A DNA stretch of 64,000 nucleotides from an uncultured Pirellulaceae bacterium (GTDB taxonomy: Bacteria; Planctomycetota; Planctomycetia; Pirellulales; Pirellulaceae). The notes under the pieces were generated by a model. The model made no database searches and was not told where the DNA came from. It saw nothing but the letters and a program-made list of their open reading frames with translations. The stretch spans positions 62,001-126,000 of the forward strand of contig CALDHM010000007.1 in NCBI GenBank assembly GCA_937941455.1. The letters run 5' to 3'. This document shows, piece by piece, positions 44,147-54,162 of this stretch (within the stretch, counting starts at the first letter, position 1; each line of letters opens with the position of its first letter). Position numbers and translations under genes: made by a program.

Positions 44147-46576
44147 ATGTTCCAGCAAATGATGCGTTTACTTAACAACTCGTGCCTATCCGGCAATCAC
44201 TGCCATCCACTCATTGTCGCGGCGTTCCTCTGGGCTTGCCTCTGCTTCGGTCTTCCCTGTGCCGGCCAGGAGCAATCCAAAGGAGAAAAATTGCCGCTCG
44301 GCACCAGGATGCGCCCGAACATGGCGCTGGTCGATCAAGAGCCCTTCGATCGAATCTACTTGGACGATTTCAATGATCGGGCCCAAATCGACATCATTCC
44401 ACTCCCCGAGGTTCCGACAAAACCGTTTCCCGATCGCGGCTATCTCGTTTTTAATTTGATGGATGGTTCCTGGCCGACGCTCCAAGTCCCGTATGGCAAT
44501 GTCGTCGATTACAAGACGTTCAACGACTTGTTGTCCGAGGAAGCGGACCGATTGATTGTCGACGGAAATTACGCCCAGGCATTTCGCAACTTGTTGTACA
44601 TTCTGGACAACAGTGCTCCCGGGGCTTACCGCGTTGAGGAACGGATCCAACGAGTACTCTTCCTCGACGGCAAGGCGAATTATGACAGCGGAAATTATCC
44701 GCTGGCCTTGTCGATCTTCGAAGATCTTTATCGCCGCAATCCGCGGTTTCGTATCGCCGGCATCAATCTCACGGCCATCGAATTGATCTTGGATGTTTAC
44801 GATCGCAATCTGAAGTTGTTCCGCGATGCTGAAGAATTCGATGCGATCCGCCAGTCCCTGGCGAACCTCACGGCTCGGTACGGAGATGATTCACGGCCGC
44901 TGGTCGAAAAGTGGACGCGCATCTTGGACAATCAGGCGGCTGAATTCGTTCGTCTTGCTCGCGAGGCTCTCCGCAATGGCAGTCCGCGCGACGCGCGGGC
45001 ATTTGCCAGGCGGGCGATCAACGTAGACAATAATTTGGAAGAGGCGTATCAAATTTTCGATCAAGTCATCGCGGAGTTTCCCACAGTGTTCGTCGGGGTC
45101 AGCCAACCCGCGTTGGACCCCAACCCGAATCGCATCGAGGACTGGTCGTCGCGGCGAGTGGGGCGACTGACGCAACGCCGCATCGTGGAATTGGTGGGCC
45201 TGAGCGACGATGGCGGTCGCTATGAATTCATCAATGGGTCCATCTTCCAAACCGATCAAACGGGCTTCAAATACCGCTTCCAAATCGACCCCGACAAGGA
45301 TGATTTTGCCGTGCCGCGCATCGAGGCTTATCAACTGGCCTCGATTCTGCTGAATCGCGCCGACCCCAACAATCCGCGGCATTATCCTGAATGGGCGAAG
45401 ATCCTCAAAACGGTCGCCGTTACCGGGCAATACACCGTCGACATCGAATTGAAATTTCCCTTCGTGCGCCCGGAGGCTTTGCTCCATTTCCCTTACGAAG
45501 AATTTGAGCGAAACTCTGATGATCAGACCGGTCCGTATGTTCTGGCCGATTCGAACGAGACGTTCATGACCTTCAATCTGAATCCGCGTTACCCCAAGCA
45601 AGAGGGGAGCCAGTATCCGCAGGTCACTGAATGGTTGTTCAATAATCCTAGTGAGGCTGCCGATGCACTCCGTCGAGGTTTGGTTGATGCCGTGGATCGC
45701 ATCCCCCCCTCGGATATTTCCCGTCTGCGGTCTGACCCTGGTATCGACGTTCGCCCTTATTTGGTGCCGACCACACACATGCTCGTGCCGAACCTCCGCA
45801 ATGAGTTCATGAAAGATCCCAAGTTCCGCAGCGGCCTACTCAAAGCGATCGATCGGGATCAAATTCTTTACAACATGTTGTGCAACGGACAGTTGATCGA
45901 GGGAACGCTTGTCATCGACGGTCCCTTTCCTATCGGCTCGGACTACAACCCGCAAATCGGCTACGGCTACAATACCCGCGTAACACCGGTGCAGTATTCG
46001 ATGGTCACGGGGGGCGTCCTGCTCGAGGCGACCCGCGGTATGCTGGAGAGCAAACGCGTCCAGCAAGGCGAGAAAGACCCCGTCGTCAAAATGCCGAAAT
46101 TGGTGCTCGCCTATCCCCGCGGTGATGTCCCGGCTATCGCTTGCCGCGCCATCGCCAACATGTGGGGACTGGCTGGACTAGAGACCGAGCTGCGCGAGCT
46201 GCCGCCGGGGGTTACGTTGCCCCCGGATGATAACTATGACTGGCTATATTGCGAATTGAGCATCGCTGAACCGCTCATCGACGCTAATTTCTTGTTCGGT
46301 AGCCGTGGCATCGTCAAGGGCCTGAGCGCACCCGTCGAGCAAATGATGAGATCCGTGAACTTTTCCAACAGCTGGCGATCGGCCAGCAACAGCTTGCGAC
46401 AGTTGCACCGCTTGACACTCAATGATGTCTCGGTGATTCCGCTCTGGCAAATGTCCGAATACTATGCCGTCCGCCGCAACGTTAGCGACATCGGCCGCGA
46501 CTTGATGTACCTTTACCAGTTTGTCGACCGTTGGAAAATACGGCCATTGCGATCCGTGGAATTAACCGGCAATTGA
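44147..46576 (+). CDS. Peptide/nickel-type (SBP_bac_5-like) solute-binding protein with N-terminal TPR-like extension
   Basis: 'RSGLLKAIDRDQILYNMLCNGQLIEGTLVIDGPFPIGSDY...', 'ADALRRGLVDAVDRIPPSDISRL', 'MSEYYAVRRNVSDIGRDLMYLYQFVDRWKI'. ORF opens at 44111; start at 44147 assumed. Confidence 0.75.
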   Translation: MFQQMMRLLNNSCLSGNHCHPLIVAAFLWACLCFGLPCAGQEQSKGEKLPLGTRMRPNMALVDQEPFDRIYLDDFNDRAQIDIIPLPEVPTKPFPDRGYLVFNLMDGSWPTLQVPYGNVVDYKTFNDLLSEEADRLIVDGNYAQAFRNLLYILDNSAPGAYRVEERIQRVLFLDGKANYDSGNYPLALSIFEDLYRRNPRFRIAGINLTAIELILDVYDRNLKLFRDAEEFDAIRQSLANLTARYGDDSRPLVEKWTRILDNQAAEFVRLAREALRNGSPRDARAFARRAINVDNNLEEAYQIFDQVIAEFPTVFVGVSQPALDPNPNRIEDWSSRRVGRLTQRRIVELVGLSDDGGRYEFINGSIFQTDQTGFKYRFQIDPDKDDFAVPRIEAYQLASILLNRADPNNPRHYPEWAKILKTVAVTGQYTVDIELKFPFVRPEALLHFPYEEFERNSDDQTGPYVLADSNETFMTFNLNPRYPKQEGSQYPQVTEWLFNNPSEAADALRRGLVDAVDRIPPSDISRLRSDPGIDVRPYLVPTTHMLVPNLRNEFMKDPKFRSGLLKAIDRDQILYNMLCNGQLIEGTLVIDGPFPIGSDYNPQIGYGYNTRVTPVQYSMVTGGVLLEATRGMLESKRVQQGEKDPVVKMPKLVLAYPRGDVPAIACRAIANMWGLAGLETELRELPPGVTLPPDDNYDWLYCELSIAEPLIDANFLFGSRGIVKGLSAPVEQMMRSVNFSNSWRSASNSLRQLHRLTLNDVSVIPLWQMSEYYAVRRNVSDIGRDLMYLYQFVDRWKIRPLRSVELTGN

Positions 46577-46586
46577 AAGCTGAACC

Positions 46587-48230
46587 ATGACACCCAATTT
46601 GCAAACTCCACGCGTGATCGAACATGCTTGGCAGGGAAACGACCGAAGCACGGCCCGTTGGTTCTGCGCGGTGTGGTGGCTCTCGACCTTGGCGGCTCTC
46701 GTTTTCTCGATGTTCTGCTCAGGATTGATGGGTCAAGATGAGGTGAGCCAACCCAACCAGGCTTCCGACAAACCGCCAACGCAGCCAGTCGACGGCGAAA
46801 TGCCAATCGACCGAGCGTGGGAGTATTTGCACTATCGCGTACGCGTTTGGCTATGCACCGACGGGAGTCCGGAGGTTAACGGACTGCTGGATCATCTGCA
46901 GGAAGAACTGGTCGCAAAGGCTGAAATCACCGATCGCTCCGCTTGGGAACTGCTCATCGACGAAGCTCCCAATCCGTGGAATTGGCGATTCGTACGTGAT
47001 TTGGCCCTGGTACAGGACTATTCCGCGGAATTGGCCACCCTGCCGGGCTTGTCCTTCGACGATAAATTGATGATCGTCTCCCTCAATCGCTCGCCGATCG
47101 GTATCCGCTGCCATGTCCGCGAGTTTGATATCGCTACGCGGCAATGGGGCTCGCTGTTGTCGCGCAATGTCGACCAGATCGAGGACTTGGCCGAAAATGT
47201 CTTCAGCATGATCACCACGGCTTTTATGCCCATCGCGTTGATCGACTACGCGACTCCAGACAACAAAGTCATTCTGCATAGCCGGGCAGTCTTGTCGTGC
47301 GTCGTTTCGCGGTTGGACGAAAATGGGGAATGGGTGGCTGAGATTAACGAAAAGTCGCCCGTTTACATCAAGGACCGCGATGTCTTTTTGCCGGTGCTGC
47401 GGCGGACCGATCGGGATGGAAAACTTGTCTCGCTCGAGGCCGTGCCGTTTACTTTCATCACCTTGGACAAAATCGAAGATGCCCGGATCGATGGGTTCGT
47501 GCAATCGACGGTGCGAGCCCCGCTGGCCGCCAGAAAAAGCAAGCGTTTGCAGAAACTAGCATTGGTAATCCGCCCGCCTGAAGGGAGCACGACGATTCAA
47601 CTGTTCGACAAGGATTCCCCCAACTCTCCAATGGAAGGGGTCGAGGTCTACTCGCGGCGTCCTAACCAGCCGAAGGAAGAAAAATCCGAATTCCTGGGTA
47701 AAACCGATTGGCGTGGGATGATCGAGATTCCACCCAGCCCCGATGGCTTGAGGATGATCTACCTCTCGCGCGGTGCTCGGGCGCTCCGAAAATTCCCGAT
47801 TGTCCCCGGCTTCCTACCCGTTCAACAAACCGATGTGGCGAATGATGAAGCCCGATTGTTCGCGGAGGGAATCATTGGTGGGATCAATATCGAACTGATC
47901 GATTTGCTGACGCAACGAATGGTCTACGAGGAAGATATGAACAAGGCCATCGACGCGGCGAATTATTCCGAGGCCAGGTCGATTCTCGAAAAATATGCCG
48001 CTCTGCCGCGCCCGTCGCAAATCCGCACTCGATTGACGGATGAAAAAGCCCGCTTGATCACGCGAGCGAAGGACAAGAACGAACTAACGTTCATCGACAA
48101 AATGTTCGACTCGCTGCAAACCGTCCTCTCGAACTTCATCGGCGACAGTAAAGAGTCCGAGATTTTGCGGCGCATCGATCAAGCGACCAATCCGAACAAT
48201 AGCCCCGCAGCCAATAGCACGACCGAGTGA
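46587..48230 (+). CDS. Exported protein of unknown function at the end of the cluster
   Basis: 547-aa ORF; hydrophobic segment 'WWLSTLAALVFSMFCSGLMGQ'; starts 11 nt after the previous gene. Confidence 0.65.
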   Translation: MTPNLQTPRVIEHAWQGNDRSTARWFCAVWWLSTLAALVFSMFCSGLMGQDEVSQPNQASDKPPTQPVDGEMPIDRAWEYLHYRVRVWLCTDGSPEVNGLLDHLQEELVAKAEITDRSAWELLIDEAPNPWNWRFVRDLALVQDYSAELATLPGLSFDDKLMIVSLNRSPIGIRCHVREFDIATRQWGSLLSRNVDQIEDLAENVFSMITTAFMPIALIDYATPDNKVILHSRAVLSCVVSRLDENGEWVAEINEKSPVYIKDRDVFLPVLRRTDRDGKLVSLEAVPFTFITLDKIEDARIDGFVQSTVRAPLAARKSKRLQKLALVIRPPEGSTTIQLFDKDSPNSPMEGVEVYSRRPNQPKEEKSEFLGKTDWRGMIEIPPSPDGLRMIYLSRGARALRKFPIVPGFLPVQQTDVANDEARLFAEGIIGGINIELIDLLTQRMVYEEDMNKAIDAANYSEARSILEKYAALPRPSQIRTRLTDEKARLITRAKDKNELTFIDKMFDSLQTVLSNFIGDSKESEILRRIDQATNPNNSPAANSTTE

Positions 48231-49935
48231 TCAATCGCGCGGTCGACGTTCGGCAACTTGCCGGTACAGCCAATCAATCTCTTCACGGTAGCGTTCGGCG
48301 ATCACCTGCCGCCGCAAGCTACCCTTGGCTGTCAACGTGCCGTCCTCAAGAGCTAGCGGTCGATCCAAGAATGCGAAATCGACGATTTGCTCGAACCGAG
48401 AACAATCGGCTAGACAACGATCGATGCGTTGCCGGATCAGCGACTTCAATTCCGCCAGTGAATTGACCTCGAGCCGTGCGCGATCCGCGACATGAATCAA
48501 CGCCACCAGAAAATCGCGGCCGTCCCCCAGCACGACAGCCTGCTCGATGAGCGAACCGGCCAACAGTAGATTCTCAATCAACTTCGGGACGATCTTTTTT
48601 TCCGCCGTTGGTCACGATCAACTCTGTTTTCCGCCCGGTTATAAACAGATAATCATCGTCATCGGTGCGGCCCAAGTCGCCGGTCGCTAGCCAGCCGCCG
48701 CGCAGCGTCCGCCCGGTTTCCTCCGCGTTGCGAAAATACCCCTGCATGATATTGGGGCCTCGCGCCATCACTTCTCCATCGTCGGCAATGCGGATCTCGA
48801 CACCCGGCACAACTTGACCGACGCTGCCGCGGCGATGAGCGTTGGGGCGATTGCTCGTGTTGACCGGCGCTGCTTCCGTAAGGCCGCAACCCGTGACAAG
48901 TTCGATGCCGCGGTCGCGAAAAAAGTCGTAAATTTCATCGGCTAGCAGTGCACCACCGCAATTGCAGAGTTTCATCCGGCCGCCGAGCAAGTCATGTAGG
49001 TCTTGCGGATCGAGTTTGTTCTCGGATGTCAACTTCTGATAACACCGCTCGTAGATCAGTGGCACGTCATTCAAATACGTCGGCTTGAATCGTTGAATCT
49101 CCTGGAATAAGAACTCGCGGCCTCGGGAAATGATGGTGCGACAACCTGTTAGATACGCTGTGTACAACTCGCGACACGGGCGAAGATGTGGGTCAGCGGC
49201 AACCACATGACGCGGACATCGTCAGGGCCTAATGGCAACGTCGCCACCTTGGCCAACGCGTTCGCCACCACGTTGGCTTGGCTTAACATCACGCCTTTCG
49301 GTTCCCCGGTCGTCCCCGACGTGTACAGGAACGATATCAGTGAATCAGGCGAGCAGTCGGCCGACGGCAGCTCTGCCCACTGCGGCGACGCCGTCGCCAG
49401 CGGTAACGATTAGGGCCTATCACAAAACCTAACTCCCTTTGCTCCTGCGCGGGAGAAGAGCTGGGAATGAGTGGGTTCTGGGCTAGGCTCCAATCGGCTG
49501 CAATCGGCGTACCCCTTTTTCGGCAACATCCTAAAGCGAATAAATCGCCGATCCATGCGTATGCCGCGGTAGTTTGTCGAACTGTTTCTGCCCCGAAACC
49601 ACGATGGCTACCCGCTCGCAATGAGCGCACAACTGGGCAATCTGTGCACTGGTTAGTTTCGGGTGGAGCGGAACATGCACGTCGCCACAACATTGAATCG
49701 CAAATCCACGACGATCCACTCGTACCGATTCTCCATCACCGTCAGCACTCGCTCTCGCGGCGCCACGGCAGGCTTGATTTGCGAGGTATAATCGATGGCA
49801 GCGGTCGCAAGCTGACGCAAGCTGATACCAAGTGTAGGACCGCCACCGCAGCTGGAAGGGTCGCCAGCGACGACAGCTTCGGCGTCCGGTCGTTCGTCCA
49901 GATGCCGCGCGACCCTCGGGAACCGTACGTGGCGG
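48231..49935 (-). pseudogene. Decayed long-chain acyl-CoA synthetase (AMP-binding), several frameshifts
   Basis: Ordered fragments in different frames: 'CSHCERVAIVVSGQKQFDKLPR'-type N region (49531..49719); 'SLISFLYTSGTTGEPKGVMLSQANVVANALAKV...VMWLPLTHIFARV'; 'CRELYTAYLTGCRTIISRGREFLFQEIQRFKPTYLNDVPLIYERCYQKLTSENKLD...GRTLRGGWLATGDLGRTDDDDYLFITGRKTELIVTNGGKK'; 'IENLLLAGSLIEQAVVLGDGRDFLVALIHV'. A 7-A run at 48595-48601 (minus strand) causes one frameshift. Confidence 0.82.
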
Positions 49936-49958
49936 CAGCCTCGAGGCTCACGACATCA

Positions 49959-52064
49959 TCACGCTCCGTCGATCGTTTGATAAAAGGGCTCGCGCTGCTG
50001 CTGCCAGTCGGCAAGACATCGCGGCAGGCAGAGGCTCGGACGACGTTTCAAATTCCAAATCAAGGCATCGCTCAACGATTCCGCATCGGCTTGATGCGCC
50101 CAAAATAGCAAGCCCCCCGCATGCGCCGGGAACGAGAGACCTTGGATCACTGCCACATCAATATCTTTTGGGCTGGACACCACATGTCGCTCCAGAATTT
50201 CACCGGTTGCGATCAGCATGTTGGCAAGAACACGTTCCACGATTTCTTGCGGATTCAGATTGGTTGCGGCTCGTTGATAGACGTGAATCATATCCAGCAA
50301 TTCGTGGTCGACTTCCGCAGTGCCTTGAGCGTCCTTGTAGAGGTAGAACCCAGCCAAGGATTTGCGGCCCAGCCGTTTTTTCTTGACGAGCATCGGCAAG
50401 AGCGGCGAAGGAGAGACTTGCTGAATCCCTTGAGACGCCAGGGCTCGGCCGGCTAACACTACGGTATCCAGGCCGATCGTATCCATGATCTTGAACGGCC
50501 CTCCCAGAAAGCCGAAATCTTCGATCGCCTGATCGATCTTGGGCAGCGGCGTACCTTCTTCGAAGATGCCGACCGCCGCATCGATCAACGCGGTCAACAC
50601 TCGGTTGACCACGAATCCTGGCGAGTCACGCACTACGAGCGGCGTTTTCCGTTGTTCTTGCAACCATCGCACGGCCCGGTGAACGACGGCGTCCGACGAT
50701 TTCGGATGTCGAACGACCTCGACCAGTTGCATCAATTGGGGATGGCAATAGTGAATCCCCAACATGCGCTCCGGATGCGGCACCGCGGCAAAGATCGCTT
50801 GGAGTCCGATCGCCGAAGTATTGGTTGCCAGGATCGTCGCGGGATCGGCGAGAGTTGCGAGTTCACTAAACAGTTTTTGCTTCGCGGTCACATCTTCCGC
50901 GATACATTCGAGCACTAAGTCACATGGGAACAGATCCGCCAACTTCGGTGCCACGGATAAATCAGGACGATTTTCAGCCCCCACGAAGAGATCGACCTTG
51001 CCGCGATCCATGTCGAACATCGTCACCCGTGTTTTGCCATTCGCGACGCTCCGGGCGATGGCTTGCCCCATCACTCCTGCACCGATAATCGCGACATGCG
51101 TGATCGGTGCTACAGGATCGGAAGAGGCCGAATAAAATCCGAGCGATTTGCGCTGATGCTCATTCAGAAAAAACACGTTCAGTAGCCCGCGGCTGGGCGG
51201 CTTGCCATAGACCCTAGCCATGGCCTGTTGTTCGCTGCGGCAGGCGTCGAGAAAACTCGATTCGGCGCTTGCTAAAATATGTTGCGCGACGACTTTCGGT
51301 GCGAACGGGTGGATTCCACCCGGTTCGCCTTGGAAATTTGCCCACTCCTCGCTGAGGGCGATTCGGTCGTCGAGCCCTTCGCGGCAAGGTGCATGCTGGA
51401 TGGCCGACCGCTGCCGCCCCAGTTCACGCCACGCGTCGCTGCGAATCATTTCGAGAGCTGCGGAGATCAAATTCCCCCGCGGCACGACGCGATTGACGAT
51501 GCCTAGTTCCAAAGCTTTTTCCGGCCCGAACAAGGTCGAATGCGCGATCAAATCAATTCCCGTTTTCAAGCCGACCAGGCGCGGCACGCGGACCGTGCCG
51601 GCCCAACCAGGCACCAGCCCGAGTTTCGTTTCGGGTAGACCGAGCGACGTGCGGCGGTCGTCGCTAGCGATTTGGAGCGAACAGCCGAGCGCCAATTCAA
51701 GTCCGCCGCCGACACAAGCCCCATGGATCGCCGCAACCGTTGTCCATCGCGAACTCTGAAAGCGATCAAACAAGCGTTGACCGCGTTCACAAAAGCGATG
51801 AATCTCTTCGTCCGACCAATCTTGCGTCCGTACGATTTGGGTCAGGTCGGCACCAGCAACAAAAATTTTGTCCTTCGCTGAGTAAAGAACTGCTCCGAGC
51901 AAGCCCGAAGTTAAGTCAAGGTGATCCAATGCCTGTTCCAAATCATCCTGCAGGCGCTCGTTGATGATATTGGCCGATTTGCCCGGCATGTCTAGTCGCA
52001 GCAATGCAATATCCTCAGCATCCCATTCCAAGGTTAGATTTTCTAGTTGTAATTTTTCTCGCAT
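49959..52064 (-). CDS. fadJ: FadJ/FadB-like multifunctional enoyl-CoA hydratase / 3-hydroxyacyl-CoA dehydrogenase
   Basis: 'AVLYSAKDKIFVAGADLTQI', 'IHGACVGGGLELALGCSLQIASDD', 'LPETKLGLVPGWAGTVRVPRLVG', 'HVAIIGAGVMGQAIARSVANGKTRVTMFD', 'ILATNTSAIGLQAI', 'PERMLGIHYCHPQLMQLVEVV'. Confidence 0.93.
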   Translation of the reverse strand: MREKLQLENLTLEWDAEDIALLRLDMPGKSANIINERLQDDLEQALDHLDLTSGLLGAVLYSAKDKIFVAGADLTQIVRTQDWSDEEIHRFCERGQRLFDRFQSSRWTTVAAIHGACVGGGLELALGCSLQIASDDRRTSLGLPETKLGLVPGWAGTVRVPRLVGLKTGIDLIAHSTLFGPEKALELGIVNRVVPRGNLISAALEMIRSDAWRELGRQRSAIQHAPCREGLDDRIALSEEWANFQGEPGGIHPFAPKVVAQHILASAESSFLDACRSEQQAMARVYGKPPSRGLLNVFFLNEHQRKSLGFYSASSDPVAPITHVAIIGAGVMGQAIARSVANGKTRVTMFDMDRGKVDLFVGAENRPDLSVAPKLADLFPCDLVLECIAEDVTAKQKLFSELATLADPATILATNTSAIGLQAIFAAVPHPERMLGIHYCHPQLMQLVEVVRHPKSSDAVVHRAVRWLQEQRKTPLVVRDSPGFVVNRVLTALIDAAVGIFEEGTPLPKIDQAIEDFGFLGGPFKIMDTIGLDTVVLAGRALASQGIQQVSPSPLLPMLVKKKRLGRKSLAGFYLYKDAQGTAEVDHELLDMIHVYQRAATNLNPQEIVERVLANMLIATGEILERHVVSSPKDIDVAVIQGLSFPAHAGGLLFWAHQADAESLSDALIWNLKRRPSLCLPRCLADWQQQREPFYQTIDGA

Positions 52065-52978
52065 GGTCTTTCGCAGTTCATTGAAACACGCACCGCCTGA
52101 GCATCGAATCTGACAAAAATCAACGAGTTTGGCAATTCCCTGACTTCGTACGGCTTAAAGGACAGCGGTAGCCCAGCGATCTGGCAGGCGTCGCGGATCC
52201 GCTTGTTGAGAATTCGCCATAAACCGATATCGAGTTCCCGCTCGGCCGAAATGTCCCGCGGGGGAGTTTGAAATGACCAGCAAAGGAACCCAGCAATCCT
52301 TCGTCTCTTCTCTCCCTGAGGGAGAGTCGGTCCGCTAGGGCCGGAGAGGGGACGCGGCAGTTTGCGAAAGAACTCGGTTACAAGCAACAGCCTTTTGCAT
52401 CGCAACTACCCTCCCCGCGACCTCGATACGCTCAGCTCGCGACCCTCCCGCACGGCGGGAAGGTGGAACCCCTTCGTCTCTCGCGGCTAACATGGTCATC
52501 ATCGCCTGCCTGTTAATTTTGATCCATACCCGCGTTCGCCCTCACGGAGGGATGCTGTGGGCGGGGCGGGTGCGGCGGACATACCTAGTTTAATGGTTCA
52601 AAGAAGGGCAGAAGTCAGATTAAACATTGCTCAAAGCACGGACGGATTGATCAACTGGTAACGCGGGTAATCTGGAAGCTTGTAACTCGGCAAGAACCTT
52701 CGTCGATGTCAATGAATGCGGTGGCGATGCGCTCTGAGATCGGATCGACGCATGATCGACAATGGTGCACAGGGAAAATGTCGCAGCGGTTCTCGTGGCT
52801 GAAAAGTGGCGAGAATGTGATTCTGCTAGGGCATAGCGCCCTGAGATGCCCTTGATTTATGTGGGCAGCAACTGCCGCGTGCGGGAAGGAAGGTCGTAGT
52901 CGCGACAGCCGATTTTCCGACTCGCTTGCCGTCATCGCCAATCTCCGTGGAACCCAGCGACTCCCGCAGCGTCAATGC

Positions 52979-53610
52979 TCACTGCTGCACCGAAGTAAAG
53001 TCGTTGGGCTCGATCGTATCCGCCATCGCCGCACGAATCGGATTCAATTCGCCATAGGCCGCACACGCCAAACAGGCTGTCTCATCCAGCAGACGAACGG
53101 CCCGATATCGGACTTGCCAGAATTCGCCCACTACCTTCTCTTCCCGATTGACTCGCGTGCCAAGCGTTTGACAAAGCCGCGCCGCATCCACCAGGAAACA
53201 TCGCTCAAACGAGTGCGTATTTCCCGCAGTCGATCCGGATTGTTGCGGATCGCATTCAATTCAGCTTCGTTGGGTTCTTCGGGCTGCTTGTCGGCATTTC
53301 GGCGTTTGGGGCAGAGCATCAACCACCGCCGTGCCACTTCGGTATCGTCCCTCAGTGCCACCACATCGGGCCGCGACCGAAGTACCAAATGAAAATAGTT
53401 CGACAGGATGGCATAGCACAACAGGTCGATCCCAAAATGAGCAGCCAGATGCTGGAATTCGTCTTCCATCCACGTTTAGCGGTGATCGTAGTTTTTGCCT
53501 GTCAGCGGATCATTTCCCAGCAAAAGGCACCGCCGCACGGTCCGATTGATCACGTGGACAATGGCCACCTCATTGAGTGCAAACAGCTCCGCACGAGCCA
53601 ACCGAGCCAT
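52979..53610 (-). pseudogene. Decayed RAYT-type (Y1/IS200-like) transposase
   Basis: ATG at 53610: MARLARAELFALNEVAIVHVINRTVRRCLLLGNDPLTGKNYDHR[TAA]TWMEDEFQHLAAHFGIDLLCYAILSNYFHLVLRSRPDVV...LSDVSWWMRR / frameshift / LCQTLGTRVNREEKVVGEFWQVRYRAVRLLDETACLACAAYGELNPIRAAMADTIEPNDFTSVQQ*. 'NYFHLVLRSRP' corresponds to the NHFHLVL motif. Confidence 0.88.
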
Positions 53611-53700
53611 CTTCCAACCTACTAAAACACCCTAATCCATCCACACTACCGCCCAAATCACACAAACCCGTTTCGGTTGTCAAAAACATGCTGTGTCCCT

Positions 53701-53752
53701 GATGTCTATCCCGCTGATGTCTATCCCGCCCGATGTCTATCCGATGTCTGCT
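53701..53752. repeat. Short imperfect tandem repeat of GATGTCTATCCCGCY upstream of the RAYT pseudogene
   Basis: gatgtctatcccgct gatgtctatcccgccc gatgtctatcc gatgtctgct. Confidence 0.75.
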
Positions 53753-53986
53753 GATCAGACCAGGGTTGGGCCCCGATTTTGGCGGGACTAGTCGCTGGTG
53801 CCTGGGAGATTGTCATCCGTGGACATCGTTGCTTGCGGCCAGACGTATCATCGGGATAGGAACTCCGTTCCGCCGTGACAATTAAAACTGCGCCGATGTC
53901 CTACCTCGGAATCAAGCTAGCATTGCGGTGGTAGGAATTATCTCATCTGCGTCATGGTAAAACAAAGCGAGTGCGGCAATTCTGGC

Positions 53987-54015
53987 TTGCTGTCAACTGC
54001 GAGCACCTCTATACT
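53987..54015 (+). promoter_or_regulatory. Candidate sigma70-type promoter for the LptD-like gene
   Basis: TTGCTG - 17 nt - TATACT, ~150 nt upstream of the ORF. Confidence 0.4.
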
Positions 54016-54162
54016 CCGCCACCATTTTTTCTCCACGCTGGCTAGAAGTGCGCCTGGCGGATTCACTGGGACCGTTCGGTGCCGGTCACTGTCGAGGCAT
54101 AGCTTGTTTGCCTGAGGTCGGCTTGGTCCGTAATCGTTTCATCGACGTTTGAGATCGACAAC

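Noticed and set aside
53701-53752. Considered as a CRISPR or phage-derived array
   Set aside because: No spacers; short imperfect slippage-type repeats.
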